Shown: one piece after another, positions 1 through 8,101 of the stretch
Layout of the letters: each line of letters begins with the position of its first letter
Position numbering within the stretch: position 1 is the stretch's first letter
NCBI GenBank assembly: GCA_015680635.1
Contig: JAABOA010000267.1
Coordinates: 1 to 18,007 of the forward strand
Reading direction: 5' to 3'
DNA from: Lunasporangiospora selenospora
Taxonomy: Eukaryota > Mortierellomycota > Mortierellomycetes > Mortierellales > Mortierellaceae
DNA: 18,007 nt
Program-made: the position numbers and the translations under genes
Notes under the pieces: model-generated
What the model saw: only the letters and a program-made list of their open reading frames with translations
Told to the model about the DNA's origin: nothing
Database searches by the model: none

Positions 1-345
1 TTTTTTTTATTATAAAGAAAGCGGGTCACTTATACAAATTTTACAAGACCAATGCGTAAAATAGGGAAAGCTAGACATTTAAGAGAGAAGAAGCTCACGT
101 CAAAAAAGCTAATAAGTAGAATAGGACAAATAAACAAGCAACAAACTAATTATACCCTCTATAACGGACACAATATTGTATGAGTTGAGGCGTTTATCTG
201 TATATCATCAAAAAAAAAGCCGTTAAGAGGAAAGAAATACTTTGGTTCGGATTTTTTTAAATTCTTGTAATTCACTTATTTCTTTTAGCTTTTGATGCGC
301 TTCTTCCTTTTTAAATATCTAGAAAAAGAGAAATGAATAAAAGAT
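1..345. other. AT-rich stretch with no recognised gene
   Basis: I see no coding region, tRNA or GC cluster here on either strand. It begins in a poly-T run and is mixed A/T-rich sequence with scattered short purine tracts. The tRNA-like string GGTTCGATTC on the minus strand near its right end belongs to the inverted repeat described next. It has no pairing partners for a tRNA. Confidence 0.5.
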
Positions 346-445
346 AAGAATCGAACCAATTTTAAGGGGGGGTAATATTAACCAAATATACCCGCTCTCT
401 CTGTTTTCATCCCACACCGATCTCCCCCTATTCTCCATAATAATA
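346..445 (+). repeat. Inverted-repeat arm A (partner 6002-6146)
   Basis: Read on the opposite strand, 6002-6146 repeats this segment. Shared blocks include AAGAATCGAACCA, TAATATTAA, CTCTGTTTTCATCCCAC, CCGATCTCCCCC and TATTCTCYATAATAATA, in the same order. The partner carries about 40 extra bases between the first two blocks. Differences are single substitutions and changes in C-run length. The arms lie about 5.6 kb apart, so recombination between them could flip the intervening region. No protein or RNA function is visible. Confidence 0.85.
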
Positions 446-1585
446 CCCTATATACCCTACAGGACTTAGCCCCCGGGCCCCCCGGTTACCTCGCCACCCT
501 GCTGAACATATAGGCTATTTGTGCAATATTATGGAAAATACCCCCTTTTTACTTACTACGACGAATCATAGTAAGATGAAGCCGTTATACTTAATTACAC
601 CTAACGACCCCCAGGCTATCCTTCAGTAAATCAAATCTTAATTCTGTAGCTTAATTTACCCTATAAATTACCCTAAGTGTTGATTACAACAGCTCCTACT
701 TAAAGTCATATACTGCAGACGGGACTCTATTGTGTGTTTATGTAATCCGCCCTACAGTACTCCTCCGCCAACTTATAGAATAATTTGTCATACCCTTAAT
801 TGAGAACCTAACTAATTTACATATTTTTCTTATAAACCTTATTATAACTCCTCGGCTAGAGAATTATAATCCTGAAAAACTAAGATTTGTCCGCCGCTAC
901 TGACTACGACGGGGTAATTTGTCCTGAGTCTTATTGAATCTTTACTAGCCTTAAGACCCCATGACATCGGTACCCAGTTTTTTATTGGAGCTGTGAACTG
1001 GATCGTAAACTCAGCCAAACCCTTAATGATGTTGATTAGACTTCACTAAGGAGATACCTTTTATAAGTGATCTACAACATCACTCAACCAGATTTATCCT
1101 TATCTGGAAGATATCTTGATCTAAAAATCCTAAACTGACCCCCTTGGGAGAGGCCTTCCGCTACAAGTTCCTATTAAGAAATTACCTTCAGAGAAGTTCT
1201 AATGAATTGGTACGAGCAAAGCTCGCCGCGTTAAGCGGTTCTTCATTGATGACCTGATTACGAATAACCATTTAATCTCCCGTTATTTATAGCTTCAAAC
1301 TTTTTTGACCCATTGAGACTTTCACTCAAAGTGATTTCGATTATAAACATTTATTTATAAACCCAGACCCTGCGTATCTTCTGTACAAAGGGCAACTTCA
1401 TAGTTTTTTATAGCGCCTACATAGCGCTTGATTAACATTAATAATAATTAAGTTCATTATGTTATTTATACTTAATTGTTATTCATCTAAATGCTGGTTT
1501 AATCTAATTTATGAGCTTAACCCGCTTTTGGGCTCGGGATTAAATGATACGCCCTTCAATCGGTCTTTGTAAAAACCAAGATAAA
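446..1585. other. Unassigned structured non-coding block
   Basis: About 1.1 kb without an open frame, but less AT-rich than its surroundings and full of short paired segments such as GTGAT...ATCAC near 1068 and GCG-rich hairpins near 1220 and 1415. This texture suits rRNA or a ribozyme intron more than spacer. On the minus strand it contains CAGTAGCGGCGGACAAA (about 889-905), close to the large-subunit rRNA motif AGTAGCGGCGAGCGAA. Downstream, GTACTGTAGGG and AAGTAGGAGC fall in the order expected for the 5' domain of that rRNA. Other universal segments are missing. A diverged or partial rnl, or an intron, remains a guess. Confidence 0.25.
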
Positions 1586-1617
1586 TTGGATGGAACCAAT
1601 TGGTTAATGAGAACCTG
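1586..1617 (+). ncRNA. GGTTAATG structured module, copy 1
   Basis: The segment contains a TTGG...CCAA hairpin followed by GGTTAATGAGAACC, which can pair GGTT with AACC. A nearly identical module lies at 3989-4020, and three related copies lie at 7207-7276 (minus), 8102-8172 and 10738-10878. It sits about 440 bases 5' of a homing endonuclease reading frame. That position suits a group I intron core carrying an open frame in a peripheral loop. The intron assignment is inferred from the endonuclease context, because I could not place the P7 segments. Confidence 0.45.
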
Positions 1618-2059
1618 AACCTATATTGTAAATATCAAATCTTATAAATTCTGTATTAAAATACCCGGGGTTTAATTTGAATTTTATGTGTTTTAAGGGG
1701 GTTTGCCTATTTTGCAGGGCAGGGCTACCAGGATCTAACAGTCCTTAAAATTATTTGTATTATTATCTTATTAATTATTAACAACTTTGAGTTGTACGAG
1801 GTTTAATCTTAATTATTTTTAATTATAATCATAATTGCTTTATTGTAATCTCTTTTGATCATAATCTTAAGTAATCATGCTGATTTGCCTAGAATGAATG
1901 AGTGCAATTAGAAGTATAAAGCGGACGCTGGCCTGACCACCAATACAGACGTTCTGGAAACTATAAGGAGCACAGTCAGTTGTCGACCCTCCTTCACTTT
2001 TAGTGAGGATCGTGGGAATACGGGGAGCTTAACCGTTTCAGCTCAATTAAAAATATACT
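1618..2059 (+). other. Leader between module 1 and the LAGLIDADG remnant
   Basis: No gene is visible. The first part is AT-rich and shares the string TTCTGTATTAAAA with the region after the second module (about 4065). The last 130 bases before the ATG are more GC-balanced and fold locally. This looks like non-coding intron sequence 5' of an intron-encoded protein. Confidence 0.35.
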
Positions 2060-2281
2060 ATGAATTTCTTATTTAACAAACTTCTTAATACTGTATCTTT
2101 AAGCCCTACAATTAAAGCTACTTTTAATTTCCCTTTTGTGGACAAAAATACTTATCATATAGCCCCTGCGCTTAGGCCATTTAATTTATTAAATATTAGA
2201 AATATTTCAACTGATTCTCAAATAACAACAATTCCAAATAGTGAAGAAAATAAGTATAAACTAATAGACCCTTTTTTTGTT

Positions 2282-2293
2282 ACGCGCAGCCGG
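2282..2293 (+). repeat. ACGCGCAGCCG insertion, copy 1
   Basis: One of five copies of the 11-mer ACGCGCAGCCG. Here it falls between a Thr codon and the GFVDAEG motif. Removing 7 bp (leaving ACCGG) rejoins the two endonuclease frames, so the element behaves as a net 7-bp insertion at an ACCG site. Confidence 0.75.
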
Positions 2294-2809
2294 TTTTGTA
2301 GATGCTGAAGGTTGCTTTTCTATTAATATATATAAAAGTAAAACAAGCATAGGCTGGGCTGTTAAAGCGGAATTTACTATATGCCTACATTCAAAGGACT
2401 TACCATTATTAAAGGAAATACAATCTTTTTTTAAGGGTATTGGTACTATTTCTATTGATTCTAAAAGAGATGTAGCCTATTATCGAGTTAATGCGATAAA
2501 ATCTATTAGAGATACGAGAATCCAGCATTTCGAAAAGTACCCTTTGCAATCAGGCAAATCTGTTGACTTCTTTTTATTTAAACAGTGTGTTTTGTTAATG
2601 ACAAATAAAGAACATTTAACTTTATCTGGTTAAAAAAAAATAATAGCTATTAAAGCCGTTTTTAATCTTGGGCTATCCGAGCAAATTAAAACAAGCTTTC
2701 CTAATATAATTCCTATTATACGTCCAAGCTATATGATAGATAAAGAGCCTTTAAACCCATTCTGGGTTACAGGGTTCTCCTGCGGAGAAAGTTGTTTTTC
2801 TTTTTCAAT

Positions 2810-2856
2810 AGCTCCCCGACGGGGGGGCACCCGGCGGGCGAGCGCCCTTGGGAGCT
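2810..2856 (+). mobile_element. 47-bp GC-rich double hairpin
   Basis: The element is bounded by AGCTCC and GGAGCT, which pair as an outer stem, with inner hairpins (GGGCGAGCGCCC and a C/G-run stem). It lies inside the second half of the LAGLIDADG remnant, between SFSI and the frame resuming with NKFQASYSIG. An almost identical copy in the opposite orientation lies at 14287-14336, inside a GIY-YIG remnant. That is the behaviour of a mobile GC cluster, as described for yeast GC clusters and Allomyces double-hairpin elements. Confidence 0.8.
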
Positions 2857-2917
2857 GAGAATAAATTTCAGGCTTCTTACTCGATTGGCCTTCATAATAG
2901 AGATAAGGACCTTTTAT

Positions 2918-3105
2918 TAAAAAAAGATATTTGTTTATTCATATGATCCAGTGACAAAAGAGGCTATACTACATAAAACTTTTTAAACTTGTACAGAAGC
3001 TGCAAAAAACTTTAACTGTTGTAATGCAACAATATCATTTTATTTAAATAAAAATAAAATATTTAAAGGCGGAGCCACAATGGCTTTTATCAACTGTAGA
3101 GATTA
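2918..3105 (+). pseudogene. NUMOD1 DNA-binding module inside the LAGLIDADG remnant
   Basis: The frame reads KKIFVYSYDPVTKEAI, then a stop, then TCTEAAKNFNCCNATIS and LNKNKIFK, and after a short GC insert (GGCGGAGCCAC near 3069) QWLLSTVE. This is the NUMOD1 type of helix-turn-helix module that ends the intact GIY-YIG protein at 4358-5215. Here it interrupts the LAGLIDADG frame between HNRDKDLLL and SSNSNVISHG. LAGLIDADG proteins do not normally carry a module at this place, so it is likely a recombined piece of a GIY-YIG gene. Confidence 0.65.
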
Positions 3106-3306
3106 ATGCAGTTATTTCTTAATAACTATTTAATTATTACGCCGGAGGCCGAATTTTTTAGTTCTAATTCTAACGTTATATCTCATGGCCCTAACTCTTC
3201 ACAGTTAAAAATTCAAGGAACCTCTGAGTTAAAGACTATAGTAATACCTCATTTCCTTAATTATCCTTTAAGGGGAAACAAAGATTATAATTTCAATATC
3301 TGGAAA

Positions 3307-3365
3307 GAAATTGTAGAACTTTTAACTAATAAAATACTGAAATTGTAGAACTTTTAACTAATAAA
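3307..3365 (+). repeat. 27-bp direct repeat at the LAGLIDADG 3' end
   Basis: The same 27 bases, starting GAAATTGTAGAAC and ending CTAATAAA, occur at 3307-3333 and 3339-3365. They encode the C-terminal EIVELLTNK of the endonuclease. The first copy is followed by a stop at 3346-3348, so the second copy is a duplicated 3' end. Confidence 0.9.
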
Positions 3366-3443
3366 GTATTGATATGTAAACATTAAAGTCTGATTTACTA
3401 TAAAAATCTTAGATAATAACTTGAAGTTCGATTCTTCTACTTA
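3366..3443 (+). ncRNA. tRNA-like sequence, possibly degenerate
   Basis: A T-arm can form as GAAG-TTCGATT-CTTC near 3425-3440, and an anticodon-like stem as GATTT/AAATC around loop ACTATAA. The acceptor stem reaches only about five pairs (AAGTA/TACTT). The D-arm is poor, and the base before the putative UAU anticodon is C rather than U. The segment between the anticodon and T arms is long, as in class II tRNAs. It directly follows the LAGLIDADG remnant, as functional tRNAs follow other endonuclease units here. I treat it as a decayed tRNA. Confidence 0.35.
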
Positions 3444-3988
3444 CAAAGTTTAACGTAAGCTCATAGTTTGATAACCAGTATCAGGGTTATATGCAATTCA
3501 TTTTAGTTATAGGTGATTCATTCTAGTTAGCCAGTTTTTAGTAAGTTTTTTTATTTTTTTTTATTAACTTAACTTATCCCACAGGAATAAGATATCAAAC
3601 GTCTATCTACCAAAATTAACCATTATATTAATTATACCCCCGGGATCACTATTAAATTTTTTACTGATCAAACTGATTCATGAATAATTTAATTTTAATT
3701 TAAGAGAAGCGAGAAATATTTCTTTTAAAGCATAAACACCGGCCCCACGATTTTTTTTATTAGTAAAAATTAGATTGGCGCCCATCGGGAGTGGGCCAGC
3801 CATGGTAGATAAAATAAAAACCTCTTTAATACACACTGCTTTGATACTGCGTGTGATTTTTACTCTTGTATCCGGAATTTCTGGTTTAATCTGATTTTAA
3901 GTTTTATCTGCATTTGGGACCAGAAATTTGTTTTATAGCAATATGATACAAAAGATATCCCCCTCAAAATATGAATCCTAGATAAAAA
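3444..3988 (+). other. Non-coding stretch before module 2
   Basis: No open frame or tRNA is seen. It is AT-rich with poly-T tracts and two GC-richer islands near 3740 and 3780 (GGCGCCCATCGGGAGTGGGCC). The last part leads into the second GGTTAATG module and is probably the 5' side of the same intron-like unit. Confidence 0.35.
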
Positions 3989-4020
3989 TTGGACGGAAAC
4001 CAATGGTTAATGAGAACCTG
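3989..4020 (+). ncRNA. GGTTAATG structured module, copy 2
   Basis: Reads TTGGACGGAAACCAA, a hairpin, then GGTTAATGAGAACCTG. It matches module 1 at 1586-1617 at nearly every base and likewise precedes a homing endonuclease gene, here the intact one. The region to 4357 is GC-balanced and folds locally, for example TTGAT...ATCAA near 4240-4260. Confidence 0.5.
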
Positions 4021-4357
4021 TCTATAATGGTAATCATAATTTGAAAATTATCGATCCTTTTTTTTTCTGTATTAAAACAGTGTTACGAAAAAAGCCCTTG
4101 AATTAGTAGGCAATTAGCCTTCCGGATTGATAAAAAAGTCATGAATATATTAGGAGGGAATACTAGTTAAGTTGACTTATTATCCAGATAGAAACCCAGT
4201 GAGGCTCCTAGGCGGCGAGGGCTCCTCTTTCATCCTATTGATAGTAACAGGCGATCAATAGACTGGAGGCTGGAAAGATAAGCATGCTATTCTGGGGTAA
4301 ATCGATTACAAGATTACTCTAGTGAATCATAAATCCTTAAGTTATAATAAAAATACA

Positions 4358-5215
4358 ATGACAAACTTATTTACAATTATTAATGCTCGATTTCTTCCAT
4401 TTAAAAATATTGAAATCTTTATTGGTTCTTTACATATTACGGAAATATATTTAATTATAAAACAAGAATTATTTGGAAAATCTGGTATCTACGGATTTGT
4501 TTGTAAAACAACAGGTAAAATATATATTGGTTCTTCAATTAAATTATCTAGTCGATTTAGTGAGCATATCAAAGGTACTAGATCTAATATTTTACTCCAA
4601 AGGGCTATTAAAAAATATACTCTACCGGATTTTATATTTATAGTTTTTGAGTATTGCGAGGCTGAAAAACTGCAAGTTCGAGAGCAGTTTTATATTAATT
4701 CATTACAGCCTGAGTACAATATACTTTCTACTGCAGGTTCTTCGCTAGGTTATAAACATACTGAAGAATCTATAGCTAAAATAAGAGAAGCTAAGACTGG
4801 TGAGAATAATTCGATGTTCGGTAGAAGAGGTGACAATCATCCTCGACCTATGCTTGGTAAAACTCATTCTGAGGAGACTAAAGCTTTAATGAGTGAAGCC
4901 CATAAAGGTAAAATTCTTTCTGAAAAAACTAAAACTTTAATAAGTGAAGCTCTGTCTGGGGACAATCATCCTAAGGGGATGCTAGGTAAATCTCATTCAG
5001 CCGAGACTCTCGTAAAAATGTCTTTAGTAAACAATAAGAAAGTATTTCTTTACACTTTAGATTCTGACACTAAGGGTTTTATTCTTGATAAATCTTTTAA
5101 TTCTTGTAAAGAAGCAGCTAAATTCTTTGATTGTAGCACACAATTAATTTCTTATTATATAGACAAAAACAAATTATATAAAAAGCAATGGATCTTATCT
5201 TCATCTGAGAAGTAG
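4358..5215 (+). CDS. GIY-YIG homing endonuclease with NUMOD3 and NUMOD1 modules
   Basis: The only endonuclease in the window that looks intact. The catalytic domain comes first, with GIY in SGIYGF and YIG in IYIGSS, then the conserved Arg (SSRFSEH), the metal-binding Glu in VREQFYIN and Asn in EYNIL. Repeated NUMOD3 DNA-binding units follow (HTEESIAKIREA, HSEETKALMSEA, HSAETLVKMS, separated by GENNSMFG- and DNHP-type linkers). A C-terminal NUMOD1 module reads SCKEAAKFFDCS...YKKQW. I chose the ATG at 4358, giving 285 residues. The frame is also open to a GTG at 4322. Proteins of this type nick DNA to spread their gene or intron. It is preceded by structured module 2 and followed 28 bases later by the conserved hairpin. 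All other GIY-YIG copies here are damaged relatives. Confidence 0.93.
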   Translation: MTNLFTIINARFLPFKNIEIFIGSLHITEIYLIIKQELFGKSGIYGFVCKTTGKIYIGSSIKLSSRFSEHIKGTRSNILLQRAIKKYTLPDFIFIVFEYCEAEKLQVREQFYINSLQPEYNILSTAGSSLGYKHTEESIAKIREAKTGENNSMFGRRGDNHPRPMLGKTHSEETKALMSEAHKGKILSEKTKTLISEALSGDNHPKGMLGKSHSAETLVKMSLVNNKKVFLYTLDSDTKGFILDKSFNSCKEAAKFFDCSTQLISYYIDKNKLYKKQWILSSSEK

Positions 5216-5243
5216 TGATTATACTCACTAATAACTCAGAAAT

Positions 5244-5267
5244 AATAGTAGGGAGTAATATACTGTA
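5244..5267 (+). ncRNA. TAGTAGGG hairpin, copy 1
   Basis: ATAGTA pairs with TACTGT (one G-U pair) around a GGG-containing loop. Close relatives lie at 8397-8417, 11585-11609 and, on the minus strand, 17193-17220 and 14041-14070, each just downstream of a GIY-YIG gene or remnant. This one begins 28 bases after the intact gene's stop codon. It may be the 3' core of an intron-like element or an RNA-processing signal. Confidence 0.6.
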
Positions 5268-5547
5268 AATTTATAACATTAAAACTAATAATTCTTTTGA
5301 AACCTCCCTCTTATATTCTAAGAATTATCTGTATAATAGGTAATAAGAAATTTTGATACTATAAAAGGATAAATAAAACAAAGGAAGGGAAAATTAAATT
5401 AAGACAATTTAAAGCTAATTTAAATAAATAATAAAATTTTATGTTATTGCAGATAGGGGTGTAATCAAGTATATCTGTTAGCTTTAATTTCTTTTTATTC
5501 TCCTTAATGAACACCCCCCCTGTTGAATAGTTTTCTCATATATAAAA
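5268..5547 (+). other. Spacer with GAACACCCCCCC signal
   Basis: About 280 bases of AT-rich spacer between the hairpin and tRNA-Ser. Near 5472-5515 it resembles the spacer at 8434-8488: TCTGTTAG, a T-rich run, then GAACACCCC. I see no gene. Confidence 0.4.
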
Positions 5548-5629
5548 GGAAGAGTTGTCATAGGCAAGACGAAGTATTTGCTAAATCCTTAGAGATTCCT
5601 CTTTGTGGGTTCGAATCCCTCTTCTTCCG
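5548..5629 (+). tRNA. trnS: tRNA-Ser(GCU)
   Basis: The acceptor stem GGAAGAG pairs with TTCTTCC, with discriminator G. The anticodon loop is TTGCTAA, with anticodon GCU reading AGY codons. The AGAG...CTCT variable-arm hairpin is the long arm of a class II tRNA, as expected for serine. The T-arm is GTGGG-TTCGAAT-CCCTC with one mismatch, and the anticodon stem has one T-C mismatch. It lies downstream of the intact GIY-YIG unit. CCA is not encoded. Confidence 0.9.
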
Positions 5630-6001
5630 ATTAAATGAATTTAAGAACTTATTGGCTATGAAATTTAAATAAGTTCTTAAAAAAAACTTATTAAACCTCC
5701 TCCGAGCCCCCCCCCTAGGGAGTGTTCCTAGAGCGGGGGAGCTTTAAAATTCAGGGGGGGGGGGATAATAAACTTTTATAACCCAGTCAAAAGACCTCAT
5801 TACAACAATCATTGGTGGCCGGGGGGGACATCTACATGTTTGCAGAGGGCCCGGGCTTCAGGGAAAAAGTTTTTATTGAGTCCATAAATTAATTAATGAA
5901 TAAGCATAGTAAACTTATAATCCTTATGGGGGCCAACGAATTTTTAATTGGCTCCCAGGGGGCCCCCCTCACTAAATTTACCCTACTACCCGATCTCCCC
6001 C
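5630..6001. other. Spacer with GC-rich hairpin clusters
   Basis: No gene is visible. Two GC clusters stand out from the AT background. One at about 5699-5743 has GAGCCCCCCCC and GGGGGAGCT ends around a CTAGG...CCTAG hairpin. The other at about 5816-5863 has a GCAAACATGCAGA-type hairpin (CTACATGTTTGCAGAG) next to GGGCCCGGG, which recurs at 11419-11460 and 16183-16228. There are also G10 and C7 runs. Confidence 0.5.
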
Positions 6002-6146
6002 TATTATTATAGAGAATAGGGGGGGGGGGAGATCGGAGTGGGATGAAAACAGAGGGAGCGGGAATATTTGATTAATATTATGACTCTTCCAAAAAGGGTA
6101 AATTCTAAGCTTAATTTATTCGGCGGATTTAACTGGTTCGATTCTT
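6002..6146 (-). repeat. Inverted-repeat arm B (partner 346-445)
   Basis: On the minus strand this repeats 346-445, with about 40 extra bases inserted between the AAGAATCGAACCA and TAATATTAA blocks. The C run before TATTCT is longer here (9 against 5). No function is seen. Confidence 0.85.
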
Positions 6147-6489
6147 CTCCCCCAATTTAAACATTATGAAAAATAAAGCGTCCGGAGGGAGCTGCCCCCC
6201 GGCGGCTTCCCCCCTTTGGGGAGGGAGCTTTGTTTATAAAACAATGCACCTCGAAAAGGGGGGGGGCTACCTCGTAGTTTATATTTATAAATATTTAAAA
6301 AAGAAAAGGAGTACCCCTGCGAGGCCCGACGGGCTTTATCTTTAATTATAAGTCAGTGTATTTATTACAATGCGGAGCCGTATTATAAGTGGGTAAAGTA
6401 TTACTCCCCAGAGGGGCTGTTATAAATGAAGTTTTATTAATTAATACGGGTAAAATTTTTATTAATATTAAAATTTAAGAAACTAAAAA
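6147..6489. other. Spacer with GC clusters
   Basis: No gene is seen. A GC cluster at about 6180-6230 has two GGGAGCT ends and a GCCCCCCGGCGGC core, related to the double hairpins at 2810 and 14287. GCGGAGCCG near 6372 is a short sequence also found at 8036 and, inverted, near 8795. The rest is AT-rich. Confidence 0.4.
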
Positions 6490-6563
6490 CGGGTTGAAGC
6501 CAAAACTGGTGAGGCGTCTAAATTGGGTTTAGAAGACAGTTAGTTCGATTCTGACCAACCCGA
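6490..6563 (+). tRNA. trnP: tRNA-Pro(UGG)
   Basis: The seven-pair acceptor stem CGGGTTG/CAACCCG is perfect. The D-arm is GCC/GGC. The anticodon stem TCTAA/TTAGA is perfect, around loop ATTGGGT with anticodon UGG. The T-arm is GTTAG-TTCGATT-CTGAC with one G-U pair. The discriminator is A. The gene sits in AT-rich spacer on the plus strand and does not follow an endonuclease remnant. Confidence 0.93.
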
Positions 6564-6576
6564 AAGTATTAATAAT

Positions 6577-6587
6577 CGGCTGCGCGT
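6577..6587 (-). repeat. ACGCGCAGCCG insertion, copy 2
   Basis: The same 11-mer as at 2282, in the opposite orientation. It lies in spacer 14 bases after tRNA-Pro rather than in an endonuclease frame, so its insertion boundaries cannot be judged here. Confidence 0.6.
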
Positions 6588-6879
6588 CATGAAAAATAGG
6601 GCCAAAATACCTTTATCCTGGAGAATATAGTTTTCTAAATTTAATTATGAATTAAATTATATTAGAATATCGACTATAATTTAATATAGTTCTTTTGGAC
6701 TAGATTATTAAAATCCCATTGGGCCCCAAAAATTTTGATTTAAGTTTATACTTAAATAAATTTAATCGGGAGGATTTTTATAATATTAAAACACCGGGGC
6801 TATTTAAATAAATCCCGTTGGCCCTTTTTTTACAGTCTCTCTATAATAAATTAAATATTTAATGTATGGCAAACATATA
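6588..6879. other. AT-rich spacer
   Basis: No gene. It contains local A/T hairpins (for example TAATTTAATATAG near 6675) and the short repeated string CCCGTTGGCCC near 6817, which recurs near 9413 and 12465. Confidence 0.35.
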
Positions 6880-7276
6880 AAGATCTAGGTGACTCAACCC
6901 TATTAATCAAGAAATAATAAGATTCTCACGTAAACTAGTACATCAAGTGGAATTTCAGCCCGTTATTGTTTGGTGCTGCAGTAACAACCATAAACCTGCT
7001 AGTAAACTTTTAACACCCCTACTATATTCTGGCAACCCTAAGTGTCTTTCTTGATAGATTTACCGATCTGAAAACCGTAAAGTTATCTTCGATAATCTCA
7101 ACTATACCCCATTCTACAGTCCCCTAGGGCACTTATACCGTAAACGTTATAGCGCTTACGTCACGAGTACCGCTCGTATAGCTTTCCGGGTTTTACACCT
7201 AATTATGCGGTTACCTTTAATCGAAAAAGGAATTTCGCTTTGGAAGAGCACTGGTTTACCATTAACCTATAACCGC
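6880..7276 (-). ncRNA. ORF-less structured unit, minus strand
   Basis: About 400 bases of GC-balanced sequence with no open frame. Read on the minus strand it begins with GGTTAATG module copy 3 (7207-7276). It continues through several hairpins, including the ACGAGCGGTACTCGT and GTAAGCGCTATAACG region. Near 7015-7046 it reaches ATATAGTAGGGGTGTTAA...TTTACTA, which resembles the hairpin that follows GIY-YIG genes here. Size and layout suit a compact group-I-type ribozyme lacking an endonuclease. I cannot identify P7 or splice sites, so this is tentative. Confidence 0.35.
7207..7276 (-). ncRNA. GGTTAATG structured module, copy 3
   Basis: On the minus strand, GCGGTTA opens and TAACCGC closes a perfect 7-pair stem. 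Inside lies AGGTTAATGGTAAACCAGTGCTC, with GGTT/AACC able to pair, then an AAATTCCTTTTTCGAT tract. Copies 4 and 5 have the same interior inside closing stems of different sequence, which argues for selection on the fold. Confidence 0.6.
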
Positions 7277-7321
7277 TTTATTATATTAAAATTTAGGATA
7301 CCCTGTAACCTTTAAATTAAA

Positions 7322-7869
7322 ATGAATTTTAAAGATGAAGAGCACGTTAATTGATTCTAGAACGTGAGCAGAATTATCTTGATCTAATCTTTAAGGAAGC
7401 TGAACCAAATACTTATAATATACTTAAGGTTGCTGGTTCCACGCTAGGTTTTATTCAGAAGAAGCTAAAGCTTTAATTAGTGAAGCCCTTAAAGGTGAAA
7501 ATCATCCTTTCTTTGGTAAGACTCATTCATCTGAGACACTAACTAAAGTATCTGGGAAAAGAATCATTTTTCGGTAAAACTCATTCTCTTGAGGCTAAAG
7601 CCAAATTGAGTGAAGCTAAAACGCGCAGCCGGAGAAAATCCTCCTTTATTTGGGAAACCGGTGAGAATCCTCCTATGTTTGGTAAAATTCATTCGGCTGA
7701 GGCTTTAAAAAAAATGAGTGAAGCTCGTATAGGAATCCTAAACCCGAGGGATATAAAACAAAAATTTAAAAATCTATGTCTAAAGAAGTATTTGTTTATT
7801 CAAGTTCTACTCCAACTATTCTTTCTCATAAGTTTATATCTTATACAGAAGGGGACATTTTTCTTGTAA
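7322..7869 (+). pseudogene. GIY-YIG endonuclease remnant (catalytic N-terminus missing)
   Basis: The frame starts near the catalytic Glu of the family, LEREQNYLDLIF, then NTYNILKVAGSTLG. NUMOD3 units follow (SEEAKALISEALKGENHPFFGKTHSSETL and two more, ending HSAEALKKMSEA). The beginning of NUMOD1 is SKEVFVYSS. The GIY and YIG motifs are absent because upstream sequence belongs to the oppositely oriented structured unit. The copy has frameshifts, including the ACGCGCAGCCG insertion at 7621, and stops mid-NUMOD1 near 7869. It is a decayed relative of the gene at 4358-5215. Confidence 0.85.
7621..7632 (+). repeat. ACGCGCAGCCG insertion, copy 3
   Basis: It lies between AAA-AC and GGAGAAAAT in a NUMOD3 linker whose family sequence is AKTGEN. 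Ten bases stand where one Thr codon is expected, again a net 7-bp gain leaving ACCGG if removed. Confidence 0.75.
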
Positions 7870-8101
7870 TAACGATCTCTAAATATCATATCAAAAGGCC
7901 CCACTAGAGGGCATAGTGTCGCGAGAAATTGCTCAACCATGGGGATATTTTGGCAAAATTATTATGTTAATTATAATTATATAGATATGTAATTTTTGGA
8001 TGGTCTATCTTTGTACAAAATTATTTTATAATAACGCGGAGCCGTTCAAGTCTAACGCCCCTCCTTAGAAACTCGTTTCTAATAAAGTTATAGCTCAATA
8101 A
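7870..8101 (+). other. Spacer between the GIY-YIG remnant and module 4
   Basis: No gene. It includes GCGGAGCCG near 8036 and an AGAAACTCGTTTCT hairpin near 8068. A CTCGTTT hairpin stands in the matching place before module 5 (near 10720), so homology between the two units extends upstream of the module. Confidence 0.35.

Larger units (their letters stand above)
2060..3348 (+). pseudogene. LAGLIDADG homing endonuclease, broken
   Basis: This family cuts long DNA sites with one or two LAGLIDADG motifs and is normally encoded in group I introns. An N-terminal leader of about 74 residues runs from the ATG at 2060. The first motif reads VTGFVDAEG, followed by family text such as LHSKDLPLLKEIQSFF, HFEKYPL and LLMTNKEHLTLSG. 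A second half follows with WVTGFSCGES, keeping the acidic residue. The C-terminal part is HFLNYPLRGNKDYNF and VELLTNK. There are at least four lesions. A GC-rich insertion at 2282-2293 shifts the frame. A TTA-to-TAA type stop lies at 2631-2633, after which the same frame stays open to about 2809. A 47-bp GC hairpin sits at 2810-2856. A NUMOD1-coding segment splits the second half. A full-length product is not possible. Confidence 0.85.

Noticed and set aside
340-360. GGTTCGATTC tRNA T-loop-like string on the minus strand (also near 6128)
   Set aside because: There are no stem pairs around it and no anticodon arm. It belongs to the inverted repeat.
6360-8050. GCGGAGCCG strings as group II intron domain V
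   Set aside because: They lack the domain V hairpin and its bulge. They are short repeated GC strings.
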